A stretch of 64,000 nt of DNA from Andrena cerasifolii (taxonomy: Eukaryota; Arthropoda; Insecta; Hymenoptera; Andrenidae). Under the pieces are notes generated by a model that saw nothing but the letters and a program-made list of their open reading frames with translations, did not search any database and had not been told where the DNA came from. The stretch lies in NCBI RefSeq assembly GCF_050908995.1, contig NC_135118.1, positions 17,059,501 through 17,123,500 on the forward strand, in the 5' to 3' direction. How positions within the stretch are numbered: the stretch's first letter is position 1; each line of letters starts with the position of its first letter. Position numbers and translations under genes: made by a program. This document shows positions 1-12,605 of the stretch, one piece after another.

Positions 1-115
1 CAATACGATCCTCTTCTCGACGCGGCTGCAAAATATATAAATACATATGCAACAATACGCATAATCATTCATTATGACTGAAAGAAGAAAAATGGAGAGT
101 GAAAATGCAACATAC

Positions 116-3100
116 GCTGATGATTCTTTCTTGAACTAATCCCTCTCTTCTTTTTTTCCCTTCTGGAAATAGTCCTGGATTTCCAGTTGGATTATGAATA
201 CCACTTTTCTTAGATGTAATGTGCTTAGAACCATCCAATGATTTTTCTACTAAAGTGTTACTCGAATCAATCTCTTCACTTTTCGGATCCTCGTTGTTAT
301 CCTCCTCGATATCTTCGTCGTCTTCATTCGATGAACTAGATTCCTCGCTGGATTCGGAAGTGGATGATGAATCTGGTTGAACTCCAATATGATCTGGCGG
401 GGGTGGTAACCATTGCGATACTCGCTCTTTCACGTGATAGTAATATGTTCTGCCCCTAGCGTCCGTTGCACTTTTCCATTTAGGCGGCAAATCTATAGGT
501 TGAGCTTCTGGTTGCGATTGTTTAAATGGCTTCGCAGAAAACTGCTGCTCCGGTTGTTTTTCAATATGATCATAAAGAGATTGAGTTTGAATTGTAATAG
601 GAGGAGTTCCACCATGGACCAAATTATTCGACACTGACAATTGACCTTCAGAATATTGTTGGTGACAATGAGGTAGCAATGAATAAGCTGTTGTAGTTTG
701 ATTGAAGGCAGGTGTTTGACTTAACGTGTACACTACAGGGGGTACACCTGAAGGTATGCTACTTGACATACCAGGTGATATTTCAGAAGAGATTGATGGT
801 GGTAGAACATGCGAACTTTGTGGTGCTATCCCAGATTGAGAGTGACCAGGTACCGACTGAGGTCCTCCTACATATACCGCGGCGCATTGTTGACTTATTT
901 CTCCATCTATAATAGTATGTATTGAACTAAACAATATAACACGCAGTGGCGGATTTAACGGGTGGCCGATGAGCAGTTGTCGTCTGGTCCCCTGCCCGGA
1001 ACGCCACCCAGGGCCCCATTTTTAAAAAAAAATATGATTTCATCCAAACACTACTTGTTTTTGTTTCTCATAATTTTCATACGACACGCGCGTAAATTTA
1101 TTTGTAATTCTGTTATGTAGAGGGGTGTTCCAGAACGTTTGCCACTTGGGCCTTTTTCCTTAAATCCCCCACTGATAATACGATTTATAATAAATAAACA
1201 ATATAAACGCAAGAAATTACTACCTTGTGTGGGATAATGTTGCCACTGTCCAAGTGATGGATTATAAAAAACGGGATACCCTGTTTGTGGGTCTACCATA
1301 GCAGTCGTGTGCGGATCTATACCTAATGCTAAACATCTGGTTTCATGATCTTGCCATGACTCTTGCTGCTGGCGACGCTGTCGCTCTTCTTCTTCTTTAG
1401 CAACTTTCAAGGCAAATAATTGTCTACGTTCGTACTTTGTCATACGTGGAATTGGAACTAAGCTACTTCTTTCTTCTATTCTTTTATCCTTTGTACGAGT
1501 GTACTCAGATTCTGGAGATTCTCGGCCTCGCCGTCTATCGCCGCGTTTTTCCACTTCGTTTCTTCCATATCGATCAGATCTGTGTCTATAAAATAATATC
1601 ACCGTATTTTAGTCATAAACTATAAGATATCTATTTGCTTATTTATTTGTATTTATACCTATCATACGACGTCCCTCTTTTTTCCACCTTCTCCAATTCT
1701 TCTTTGTATCCACGGTCTACAAAACCAGGCGTATGAAATCAATGGAAATTACAAAATTGTACATCATATTAATAAATAATTCAATGCCATTACCTGCTTC
1801 TCTCTCGTGTTCTTTCATTTGCTCAATTCTTTCCTTTTTCGGTATTCGAAAAACTTCTTTTAAATTTGACCACTCTACTAAAAGATTCGAAGCTAATTCA
1901 GGGATAAGATTTTGATCTGGATTGTCTGATTTCATTTCGTTGATTGCTAGACAACTTTCAATATTGTTCTCGTGTTTGTCCACATCATTTAACTGGTAGT
2001 AGCATTTCTTTTCATTACTATCATAATTGACTTGCAATTCTTCACAATTTGATTTTGATTTTCCTTGATCGTCTTCTGGGGAATCTCCATTTAGAGAGAA
2101 ATACAGTCGTTTTGACCATTTCTCAACTACATTATAGATTTTACTGTCCATTAACATCGTTTTATTGGGAATCGGAAGTGTATTTAAAGTCTTAAGAACT
2201 TCTAGCCGAAATTGTTGTGCTTCATCGGAATCGTTTGTAGAAATATCCATAACATAGCTCCAAATTAAACGTAAACCATGATAATCCAAAAATAATCTCC
2301 GACATGGCTGCTCTCCGCTTTGTATAAGGCGTAAAAGACGTGTCCTATGTTCCAACTCTCTACTACGTACCATTAATCGACTTAACGTCAATGTGTGAGC
2401 CCTATTTTTCAAACCACCTGAACACAATTTATCTATTTCTTCTTCCAACTGAAATAATAAATAAAGAAGGGCAATAAGTAGAGTTTAGAGCGAGCGAGAG
2501 AGAGAAAGAGAGAGAGAGTTTAGAACTTTAAAATTTGTACATTATCCAAAACTTACATCTTCATCTTCCATATAGTCAGTCTGTTTCTTTTCGCCCTTCT
2601 TCTTTCTCATATCTTTCTCGCGTTTCTCTTTCTTCTCAGTTTTTTCTTTTTCCTCTTCGGGTGTATCGCCAATCCAACCACGACAATTAGGAGCTTCGCA
2701 AAAACATTTCTGCGCCTCTTTACTGAATGTACAACATTCGTGGCATAAATAACAGAATTGTTACACTTTTATATATATATTAAAATACTAGCTACCATAC
2801 CCATAACGTTGAAAGTGGTAATCAAATGTAATTTCTTCACCAGCGGCTATGAATTTCTTATTAAAAAAGCCTATACGCAATTCGCCATTAACAGTCCACT
2901 GTACACATTACAAAATTTATGAAAGTGAAAACATATACTTTTGAAATGTTATTATTCTTAATGGAACTTACTTTCTGTGTTTCCGAATTTGGATCACAAC
3001 TATGATTTATAAATCGTGAAACATTTCCTTTCATAGTAGCATCGATGATTTGATCAGACTTCAATGCCATAAAGTAATAATGTCTATTCTTGTCCTTTGA

Positions 3101-6025
3101 ATATTCTTTTGCCCTACGTCGAAAATCTTTCGGATCAACTACTTCACCTACGTATTCCATTATAAATTCTCCCCTATTAAACATTGAATTTATTAACAGG
3201 TTATTATGAATTGTTTTATTATACGTACTTCGATTACATGCGAAAGTACTTACGCTAATAGATCAATAATGGCGCGTAAGCCGAAACCTTTCTTTTCTGT
3301 TCTAAATACTTCGCACTTTGCATATTCACAATTTTGAAATCTTTTGTTTGTACAGCGATCACCTACTACACATCGAGGTCCACTAAAATTTGTATAATAG
3401 CCATAATATTAGCCATGTTGTTCATTTTTCATATGTTATATGTATGTAATCTAAATGTACTTATATAACATAGGATATGTACCATTCAATCATAAGAAGT
3501 CTATTGAGGCAGTCTTCTCCACAACCTAATTCTCCTCTTTCAATTTCTTCTTCTGTTAAAAAACAATCGCATACCATTCGTTTAGTCTCCTTATTTGTGT
3601 ACCTGGAAAAAAGTAGTATTACTGCACGTATTAAACTTTTCCAAGCATAACTTTGTTTATATTACTTACCTTTCTGTGAGATATAAATTTTCACGCAAAT
3701 ATTCAAACTGACTCAATCTCTCCTCCATTTCTCTGTCTTCTGTCTCAGATACCATAGGCAATGCAATTTTTCCACCAACTGATTTTGGAATTTGTACAAC
3801 AACGCCACTGTTAGCTGCCACTGATGGTTCCGCTACTTGTTCCATTTCTATGTTAGATTGAATATTTGCAGTTGATAGTATAGATCCAGATCCAGAATCC
3901 GAAGAGCCGACGTCTGTTAGGATTCCAGATACAGACTTAAACATTAAAGATGATCCTGATTCGGACACATTTGAAGATACAATCCCAAATGTAGATCCAA
4001 TTGTTGACGCACAACCAAATGCAGTATTTGATCCACCCATTTCAAGCTCGCTAGATCTCCGCCAACGAGATTTCACTTTAACAGGTTTAGAAGAGTCTGA
4101 ATCGTAGCCTGTAGTATTGCAAGTAGTTGCTTGTGGCATAAATGGGTCAAATGTATTTGTTGTCTTGTTAATATTATTCTCTTTATTTGATTGTGGCTCA
4201 AGTGGATTATCTAGTTTTACTTCTTGAGCAATAGGACCAGAATTATTAGATACTTTGTCCCGTTCTTGATGAATGCTAGATTTTGAAGCATCTATATTAG
4301 GTTTTGTAACTAACCCACGCCCTCGGGACCTATGAAATAATATTAAAAGATTTTCAGTGTGTAAGTGAAGAATATATTTAACTTATTTTAATTCTACCTG
4401 TTAATTGTTTTGTTCATTTCTCAATATCAGAATACCCACCTTTGCTTCATTAAACCTATCGATCTAATTCTACTGCTTCTTCTAACACCAGAACTATTCG
4501 ATCCACTTTCTGAACCTGTTGTATCGGTACTACCACTTCGGCTTCTAAATTCAATCTTTTTATCAATGTCGTTTGAATTATTATTACACTTTGCATCAAG
4601 TTCTGTTAGCTTACAGTTACTCATAGATAACAATGTGTCGTTACTGTTCTCACTGCTACTAGATAATTTTGTATCTTCACCATCAATTTTATTGTCTGCT
4701 TCACTATCGCCGTATAACAATTCATTGACCTGTGGTAAATGTATAACTTTCCGCTGAATGCCGACCTTCTTATCTTGTAAAACTTTTGATTTTAATGAAT
4801 GCTGATGTATGCACTCCATTTTATCATCACAGGAAATAGATTTGTTCTCTTCCGTTGTAGTTTTATCTGTACTATCGAGTTGAGAAGCCGAATTATCTGG
4901 TTGATGCAATTGTTCTATTTTATCTAATATCGATGAACTGCTTTCGTCATCAATACTCATTGGCATCACTTGTTCTATATTACTAACAATTTGTAACGGA
5001 GACATTACATCTTCCGCATTAGATAAATCATTAACTAACTTTTGTATCTCTTTCGACGACTCGCTAATTTGCATATCTGCTAATTTGTTGTCTATTCTGC
5101 AAAATCCATCATCTTTAGACAAAATTTCTTGTGACTGTTTCGCGTACAAGTCTGCTGTATTATTAGATGTGTCTTTACCATAAGTATACAATTTTTCCAA
5201 ATCAGATGATTTATCATTTTTATCATCAGAACTCATTGGCACGTCTATACACAAAGCTGGTATGAAGTTCTCCGCTTCCGTTCTATGTAGATCACAAATA
5301 TCCTTCTCTACAGCGTAGTATTCGCTGTTGGATGTACTTCTTGCGTCACAAGCCATTACCATGGATTCTAAACAATCTTCGTTTTGTATCACAGTCAATT
5401 CAACAAAATTTTTTCTCTCTAACGACGGGTTACTTATTACTAGTACCTCATTTACCATCGCATCGCTTTCTTGTCTAAAACTATAAGTGTTATTTTTAAT
5501 GTCTTCTTTAACCTCCATTTCTTCGCAAATTATGGTTTCTTCTACCACATCTTCTGGCCATATTTCAATGTCAGCGGAGTCAGGCTCAGTTACGATTTCT
5601 TTACTGGGAGTACCAACGACTACTTGTTGAACGTCTTCGGGACTAAGTTTTTCAGATCGATCGATCGCGGCGTCTATTCCGTCTTGGCTATCACTTTCGC
5701 TGGCATCTCTTTTGTATTGCGACGACGAATACGAACTCTCTTCGTTAATTATATGTACATTACTATTCGATACATTCTTATGCTTGTTATATTTCCTTAA
5801 AGAATTTTGATTCTTTTTCGGAAGTACTTGATTCGGGTATTCTGCAGTACTTTTAGTGTCTTCTGAATCATTGACATAAGATACTTGTGAAATATCTCCA
5901 TTAACCTTTTTCTCTTCTAATTGTTTTTTGGCTATTTGTCTACTAGATTTTCGGACAGGTACATACTTAAGGGATGACTTCACAGAAGCTTTCATTTCAG
6001 TTTTACGTCTGCGTGCCATTTTCAT
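116..6025 (-). CDS. Setd2: Histone H3 lysine-36 methyltransferase SETD2/Set2, 3' part outside window
   Basis: Nuclear enzyme of the SETD2 family, which trimethylates H3K36 behind elongating RNA polymerase II. Eleven coding exons (transcript order): 6025-4440, 4329-3670, 3602-3483, 3382-3254, 3173-2972, 2898-2801, 2722-2557, 2448-1794, 1716-1659, 1585-1224, 906-116. All junctions are GT/AG and the phase stays open for 4,827 nt (1,609 codons). The start is the first ATG after an in-frame TGA. Visible domains: long low-complexity acidic/serine-rich N-terminus (about 1-740); cysteine-rich AWS region (about 749-790); SET (about 790-931) with EYVGEV, RFINHSCDPN and FDYHFQRYG; post-SET CFCEAPNCRGWIG; a conserved charged region ending in GIDPHTTAMVDPQTGYPVFY; and a WW domain (about 1485-1517, LPPKW...YYYHV...W). 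The last exon ends at donor GTATGT, so the SRI domain that binds the polymerase tail should lie left of base 1. No broken key residue is seen. Exon placement is by eye. Confidence 0.95.
944..1174. mobile_element. hAT-type MITE in the last visible Setd2 intron
   Basis: The ends are CAGTGGCGGATTTAAC and the inverse of TTAAATCCCCCACTG. They are flanked by ATAACACG (936-943) and ATAATACG (1175-1182), a 7/8 match to an 8-bp target duplication. It is non-coding and makes up most of the 317-nt intron. Similar termini occur at 27569-27905 and 58632-58877. Confidence 0.75.
2487..2518. repeat. GA-rich simple repeat in a Setd2 intron
   Basis: A run of GAGCGAGAGA/GAGAGAAAGA units lies between the exons ending at 2557 and starting at 2448. 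On the transcribed strand it is a CT tract upstream of the acceptor and may serve as an extended pyrimidine tract. Confidence 0.6.
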
Positions 6026-8397
6026 TCCATGCAATCATCTAATCTGAAATATTTAGGAAAAATAACAGCTCTTTCAATAATAGAACTTTTAACGAATCCA
6101 ATCAGTTTCAATTGTATTGTACTATTGCAGCACGGCATAATATTCAAATAATGTAGGATTCAGAATATTCGTACACTTGAAATTTAATCGCAATATGACT
6201 GAAAGTATCTAAAGTCTCACTTCGGTAATATTACGTTATCAAATGTCCATGGCATTCAGTTCTCAATGCGTGAGAAAAATTGTTTTATATAAATAAAAGA
6301 GTTGGAGTTAAAGGCAAAGATGTTGGTGTAAGAAACTATTACTATTTGATTTACTATCGTTTTTTATTCTGAAAAGAAAAACTAATTTAATAACGAAGAC
6401 TATATGCCATATTAATTTGCAATTGGAAGACCTGAACCTCATTGAATTATGCTCCAAAATTCGCAGTTTTCGCGAAGACCATAAAAAGACAAATTTCTAA
6501 CCAATGCTAGTTTATTGTTTTAGTGAATTTTATATTGCAATGTTCAACGCTACATAGGTTCTTTACAATTGTCAGAACAGTGTGAAACACAATATCTTTG
6601 CGAGTCTTTTCCCAAAGCATGTATTTTACTCCGATATATTAAAGAAGATTATACAATGTAAGAGGTGAAGGCAGCGAGTCTTACCATATGACTTTACAGT
6701 TGTGTTCTGTAAATTCGTGATAATCATTGTTTGATATCTCATGTATATTTCCGAATAAACATTGTTTTCATTTTTTAGATTTCCTGAAGAAACACAAATG
6801 CAAACTGCTTATTATACATCATCGCGAATATCGATTGAGTTGATTGAAATTAGATGATTTTGTACGTTACTACAAAGTTTTGGCGGTTGAATAAATGTAC
6901 AATTCTGCATTACACACTGATAGGAGTTTTCATCACTATAGGTATCCTTTCCAATCTTGATTGTTTCACTTTGCATACATCACCTTCGACACAAATAGAA
7001 CGAGAATCCTATTATAATTAACACTTATAAAGTCAACTTAGAATTTGTTTGGACAAATATTAATCACCTGAATGAACTTAACATGGAGAAGTGTAAAGGA
7101 TGCGTGGTACTTAATTGATAAACTGTATGCTCAAACGTATACATACACTCGGCTCAAAAATATCGTGCCGTGCCACAACCATAAACTACATGGAGGAGAA
7201 GGTACCCCCTCCTACGTGGGTCTCTAACTTCACGCGATTGGCGATGCGCGAGCTACGTGCGCATAAAATTATTATGCCGACGACCGCTCGATGGCGTGGA
7301 TCGAAGATACGTTGCTCTATCGATAATTTATGATTAACTCGCCAGGACTGGGAAAATTTTACTTAAGGTGAAAATAAGAAATGTTATTTCAGCCTCTTAT
7401 GTATAGTAATGTTATTTGAAGTTAAATAAAATATCGATTTATTTCGCATAGAATATTTATGATATTTATGAAGCATAGCAAAATCATACTAAACTGCTCG
7501 AGGCAGTTTGACAGAAACTTATTTAAGGTGTCATGAAATAACTAGGCTTATGAACAGAACATACCACAACTATCATATATGATATTCGTAATTCATTAGA
7601 GCGAGTTGCGTATAAAAGTGGAATGGTGTGGTGTATGATAAGGCAGTGGCAAGACCACAAAAAGTAAATGAATATTAACTGCCGACATTACCATACACTT
7701 GCCACTTCATTTTTATGTACCTAAATCTTGAGCATGAATGCTTACTCTTATATTTGTACTAGTTTTTTAGCCTGTCTTCGCCAGGCATTATAATATAAAT
7801 GTATGATAAATGTTACAGTTAGATTTTAATAACCTGTACTGCTTTATGCAATTATAATTCCGTATGTTTAAAATGTAAAACAAACATGTAAATTAAAGCT
7901 AAACGTGAGATATATGTACCCTCATAAAGCGCAAAAATCTAGTAAACACAAAAATTGAAGTCAAAATTAAGGCTTTAATGGAGGGTCTCGTAAACTTGAA
8001 CGACGAAGAACTCCTTGACTCTATAAATTTACTGGAGCTACCTGACAGCAATGTGAACAATGTAATATCAGAATGTTCAAATTGTTATAAAAATAAGACA
8101 TACAGTGGAATGTAATTGACAAAATTTGAATATTTGTTGTCATAACGATGTACGTAGTATTCACTTTTTCTCCATCCCATTAAGCTGTCGACGGCATAAT
8201 AATTTCATGCACAGCCAATCACATGAAGAGACTGCAATGTTGCTTTCAAGTAAAAAATTCAAAGGACCTGAAGGACGCACTAGGGGGACTTAAAATAAGG
8301 ATGCTAGGGTTGAAGCAAAAGACTGCAAAACGGAAGGGATACCGCCTGTTTCAGCCATCTTGGTAGCAAGGTCGCGCAGAAAAACGTACGATGTAAA
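6026..8397. other. Setd2 5' flank and intergenic region
   Basis: On the minus strand, TTTCAG at 6045-6044 precedes the coding exon, so at least one non-coding first exon lies upstream. CATATG|GTAAG at 6690-6680 is a possible donor for it, but the exon is not established. The rest is AT-rich with no coding region I can support and no clear inverted repeat. Confidence 0.5.
7318..7325. promoter_or_regulatory. DRE-like motif TATCGATA, possible Setd2 promoter element
   Basis: The exact palindrome TATCGATA is the core of the DREF-binding element found in many insect housekeeping promoters. It lies 1.3 kb upstream of the Setd2 start codon, in a locally GC-richer stretch (about 7195-7325). One such site in AT-rich DNA can occur by chance. 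Confidence 0.25.
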
Positions 8398-11060
8398 CAG
8401 CGTGCGGTGGAAATGACGTGTGGTCAAACTATTCCGCGAGGGGGAATAACCAATCAGCGCCAAGATAAGACCCGAAACGGTGGCGCCGTCAAGCCAAGCC
8501 AGGCCAACAAGCGTCGCCGCGGAATCGGTTGTCGACGTTGGTTGGCTGCGGCCTCACTTGCCTTGGCTAGCTTGGATTGGCGGTGGTCACGTCGGAACGT
8601 CAAACCAATTAACGCCAAAATGGGAAACGAAACGGCGCCACCGTCAAGTCAAACCAAGCAAAAGCAAGTGACGCCACGCTTTCGAATTCGTACACTATTT
8701 TTGTAGACGCTACGCAATACGTTTCTGAATTGTGCCGTTTTTTAGACTTGTCCAGTGTTTTATTAAAGTTCTAATATGAGCGAAGAATCAGGTAAGACAA
8801 ATGTTTAATACTTTTGCCTCAGTATAATTTTAGAAATGAGCATTTCTTGAAAAATTAAAGTATCTTTTTGCACAAGGATATGCTAAACATTAGGTTCTTT
8901 ACTTTCATCTTTTAATATTTATTCTTTTCAATTCTTTTAGCATTGTTGCGCTGAGGTGTTTCTTCTTTGCCCATTCCGGTTTCTGATATTAGAAATGTAC
9001 TAATAATGGTTATTTTATACAGGTATTGATACTACTGTTGCTGGAACCAGCCATGGAGCTATTACAAGCTCAGATACAGAAACTGATTCAAGTAAGATAT
9101 ATCTTTAATTTAACTTTCTTTTTTCAATGATTATTTTATTAAAATTGTTTTTTAATAGTTTATGAATAATACTTAGTATTTTATGACTAGGGAGTGCTGA
9201 CAGCTTCATCTGTTCCCCTGCCAAGAAACCAAAAAGAGCAAAGAGATTAAACAGGAAACCATTCAAACAAGCATTTTGCAAAGCTTGGCTAAAGGACCCA
9301 CAGTTCCAATTGTGGCTTCAAGCAACTGAGGATCCGTACCACGTCAAGTGTATAATTTGCTGCAAATATCTAAAAGCTGGCAAAACTTATCTGCAACAGC
9401 ACGCCAACACTACGACGCATAGCGTGAACATGAAACGGAAGGCAGGAGCAGCAATTTCTGTACCCAGCGATGCAGCTACTATAAGCATTGACACCAGTGT
9501 TGCTGGACCTAGCGATGCAGCTATTAGAAGCTCGGATACAGAGACTGATTCAAGTAAGATATATCTTTAATTAAACTTTTGTTTTTACTTTCTCTTTTCA
9601 ATGATTATTTTATTGAAATTTTTTTTCAATATTGTATGAATAGGCAGTGACACCACTTTCGTTGTCTCTGCTGCAAAGAAAGTAAGGAGCCAGAGGCAAG
9701 CATTTCGCCAAGCTTGGTTGGAGGACCCAAAGTTCGAATTGTGGCTTGAACCAGTTGAGGACAACCCGTATAAGGCAAGGTGCAGAGTTTGCTCCAAATT
9801 TCTTACAGCAAACACAACGAACCTAAACATGCATATAAACAGCGGAGAGCATTACATGAACATTGTACATAAAAAAGAGGCACTAAGTACAGGTGAATGG
9901 AATTTTGCGCAGCAAATAAAGATGGCAGAAATAAGAATATGCTTGGATGCAGTAGAGCATAACAGATCATTTGAATCATACTGCCATTTTATTGAAATGC
10001 TAAAGAAGGCATTGCCAAGCCCAGATATACTCCAACACATATCATTAAACGAAAATAAAATGAAAGCTATTGTGAAGAATGATATAAATAAGTCCATGAT
10101 TGCAGAGAGCAGAGAAAGATTACAGGGCAAATTCGTTTCCGATATACATAAAATAGATGTGGAGAAGGAAGATAATTTATTGGCGCTGGAAACAATGTAT
10201 CCAGAATTGAACTGCCTAAACACGCTAAGTGAAATTGAAAAACGTAACGGCGAAGGAGACAATGAAAAGATTACAAAATTTGATCAATCCGCCTTCCAAG
10301 ATATCGTAAAAAATATGCCGTTCGATAAAATATTTTTAGATTCATTAGATTTTTTAAACCCGGTTATAGCTTTAGATCTTAATAGACATCGGAAGGACCA
10401 TTTAAACAGTATTTTAAAGAAATTTAAATCAAAACAATTTAATGAAGCGGATGTAGAAAATGAGTGGCGTTCAGTGGCATGTTTTTCGGCAGATGAGGAT
10501 AAAGAAGAATTACTGGCACTCAATGCTGCTCAATTCTGGCACCACATTAGCAGCATTCAAAATGTTGCAGACGGTTCCTACAACTTCAAAAATATATCAC
10601 AACTAGCACGGTTGTGCTTGTCGCTGCCCCATTCAGACGCTGACGTGGAATGATATTTTTCCCTTGTAACAAATGTAAAAACTATAGTCGAAATAGATTG
10701 AAGCCAGACACGGTAGCTGCGTTAAACAGAATTTTGTAATATAATTTATGTATATTTTGTAAATACTACATAAAGAAATACGTTTATTCGTAACATTAAT
10801 TATAACATTGCTTGAATTTAGCATAATTAGTGCATACGTAAATAATATTTCCATATTATTTTGTGTTTTCTTTTACATCTCATCAATATTCCATATATCC
10901 GCGTGCTTCACAGGTACTTAATTACCGATTAGTACCACAATTTATATTAGTGGCGGGATAAGCATGTGACGTCAGCTTCGCGGATTGGCGCTTTGGCGTT
11001 GACTGGTTATTCCCCCTCCGCGAAATAGTTTGACCATCCTGTAATTTCCGCCCCACGCTC
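8398..11060 (+). mobile_element. hAT-like DNA transposon with about 60-bp imperfect terminal inverted repeats
   Basis: The left end (about 8398-8461) and right end (about 10986-11060) are inverted copies. Both contain TGGTCAAACTATT(T/C)CGCG followed by GGGGGAATAACCA and an AACGCCAA/CAGCGCCAA block. The outermost bases may be CAGCGTG and the inverse of a GAGCGTG-like end. I could not find a convincing 8-bp target duplication, so the outer limits are approximate. The element encloses one plus-strand gene for a BED-finger/hAT protein, described separately. Confidence 0.75.
8776..10739 (+). pseudogene. Tandem BED-finger hAT transposase relic, catalytic core apparently missing
   Basis: Four exons (8776-8791, 9023-9091, 9191-9553, 9644-10653) join in phase to a 485-residue ORF. 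Two related zinc-finger segments follow each other. In exon 3, DPQFQLWL is followed by CIICCKYL and an HAN...H pattern. In exon 4, DPKFELWLEPVEDNPYKARC is followed by CRVCSKFL and H-x5-H. The C-terminus has the hAT dimerisation-domain motif LSLPHSDADVE, but a TGA stands where family members usually carry arginine. The rest of that domain continues to TAA at 10739 only after a frame change near 10690. I cannot recognise the DDE catalytic region expected between the fingers and the C-terminus, which suggests an internal deletion. Either it is a dead copy or the shortened protein is still made. Its function as a transposase is unlikely. Confidence 0.75.
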
Positions 11061-11404
11061 ACATTCCGCATGGCCATTTCTGAAGGTATAGGGCAGGTAG
11101 TGTCGGTTTGTGTATTATGCCGTGCTGAATGTGTTAAGTACATACAACATTTCTTAAATGTAAGAAGGGTAAATAAAAACACAATATATTTAATTTCCAG
11201 AAAATATAACAAGTTTACTGTATAATAGTTTACTTGACTTGTTGGTTTTGTTTTCATAAATATAGGTAATGGCATTGCAATTGTACACACTACTGTACAA
11301 TACTTTTCCAACAAGTATCGATACCGATCTCAACGTGTATGGGACTCTTACATAAACATCTGTAGATTAATACTTTTGTGTTCGACTTTCCCGATTCGTT
11401 ATGA

Positions 11405-11563
11405 CCCAGATAGCACGAAGACGGCTTAAAGACGTCCACGAACGTCCAGAAGACGCCTTAAACAGGTCCTAAAAACGTCCATTTTCACAAATCAGGCCGA
11501 CAGGCGTTCGGACCTAAAATGGATGTAAATTGGACGTCTTTAAGACGTCCTGTGCTATCTGGG
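11405..11563. mobile_element. Short palindromic MITE with CCCAGATAGCAC ends
   Basis: A 159-bp element begins CCCAGATAGCAC and ends GTGCTATCTGGG, a perfect 12-bp inverted repeat. The interior carries several copies of AAGACGTCC and its complement, so most of it can fold back. No coding capacity. The target duplication is unclear, so the superfamily is not assigned. Confidence 0.7.
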
Positions 11564-12522
11564 GATATCTCATTCAATTTTTCTCTGTTGTGTGACAATT
11601 ATGATACCTGTGTGTCTTATTCTATGTACCCTCCACGAGTGCGGTAGGTAAACGAACACATGCGGCCGATTGAAAAACATTCGACCAGAAATACTGCGAA
11701 TAGAACGGAAGCCACCGTAGGTAAGTACTTATGACACGTGTTCCCGCTTTCTTGGGGCATTTCGTCATGAAACAAAAGAAAATACATTAGTTTTAGCGGA
11801 AAACGTTCACATTGGCCGCGCATCGAAGCGCGTGGCAGCAGCCAGCGTCATTAATGTAACATTTACCATGGTAACGGAATATAGTAGCGGAAGGAGCCTA
11901 AGCTTCGGAGCTTAGCTAGGATATGCCTGGTATATGGCATATAAGCTCTCGTTTAGACTATCTTTACGAAATCTTGTATTAGAAGAGTTCCCAAAACGAA
12001 TGTCAAGTATGTGAAGTGGGTAACTTGCCGCCATGCACATGGTTTACAGTGGAATCCAATGAGCTTACTGTGCGTACGAAATACCCCATGCATATATGTA
12101 AGCGCCCACCGCGACCTCATACGCATCAGTACAATGGCGCCACAACAGTTCGCGCCAATGATTGGAACGATAGAAGAAACATATCTGGGAAGTGGGGGAA
12201 GAACTTGTGAACTTATATAAAACAATTACTTATAACATGGTATGACTTCGCGATTTGTCGTGCACAGTGGTCGTTCGATTTGTTAGGTTACGTGTATGTT
12301 TATAATTGATCGAAATTACTGTGATTTTACAACATTGTAATACCTAACACAAGACTGTACGAAGGGAATCTATGTAAAATTATGCAAAAACAAATTTTTC
12401 TATTTCTTACTCAATTTGCGTTACTATTCATATCAAGTTCAAAATTTTAGTAACCAACGTATTATTTCTTATAAATCGCACAGTAAATTCCTTTATTAAA
12501 AAGAATAGCCTATCATTTACAG
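11564..12522 (+). other. Thor upstream region, first non-coding exon not resolved
   Basis: TTTACAG at 12516-12522 is an acceptor directly before the Thor coding exon, so an upstream non-coding exon is expected. I could not fix its limits. The locally GC-richer part (about 11990-12220) is the likeliest place for it. Open frames here are overlapping and unlike known proteins. Confidence 0.4.
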
Positions 12523-12605
12523 ACTCTGCCCTCATCTTTCCACATGAAGTAGTAAACCACATTGAATACAATTCTTCTTCTGCGAAAAATATAGAAATAT
12601 CAAGC

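Noticed and set aside
12011..12225. Overlapping frames of 60-90 codons on both strands upstream of Thor
   Set aside because: Mutually overlapping in three frames without family similarity; more likely promoter or 5' UTR.
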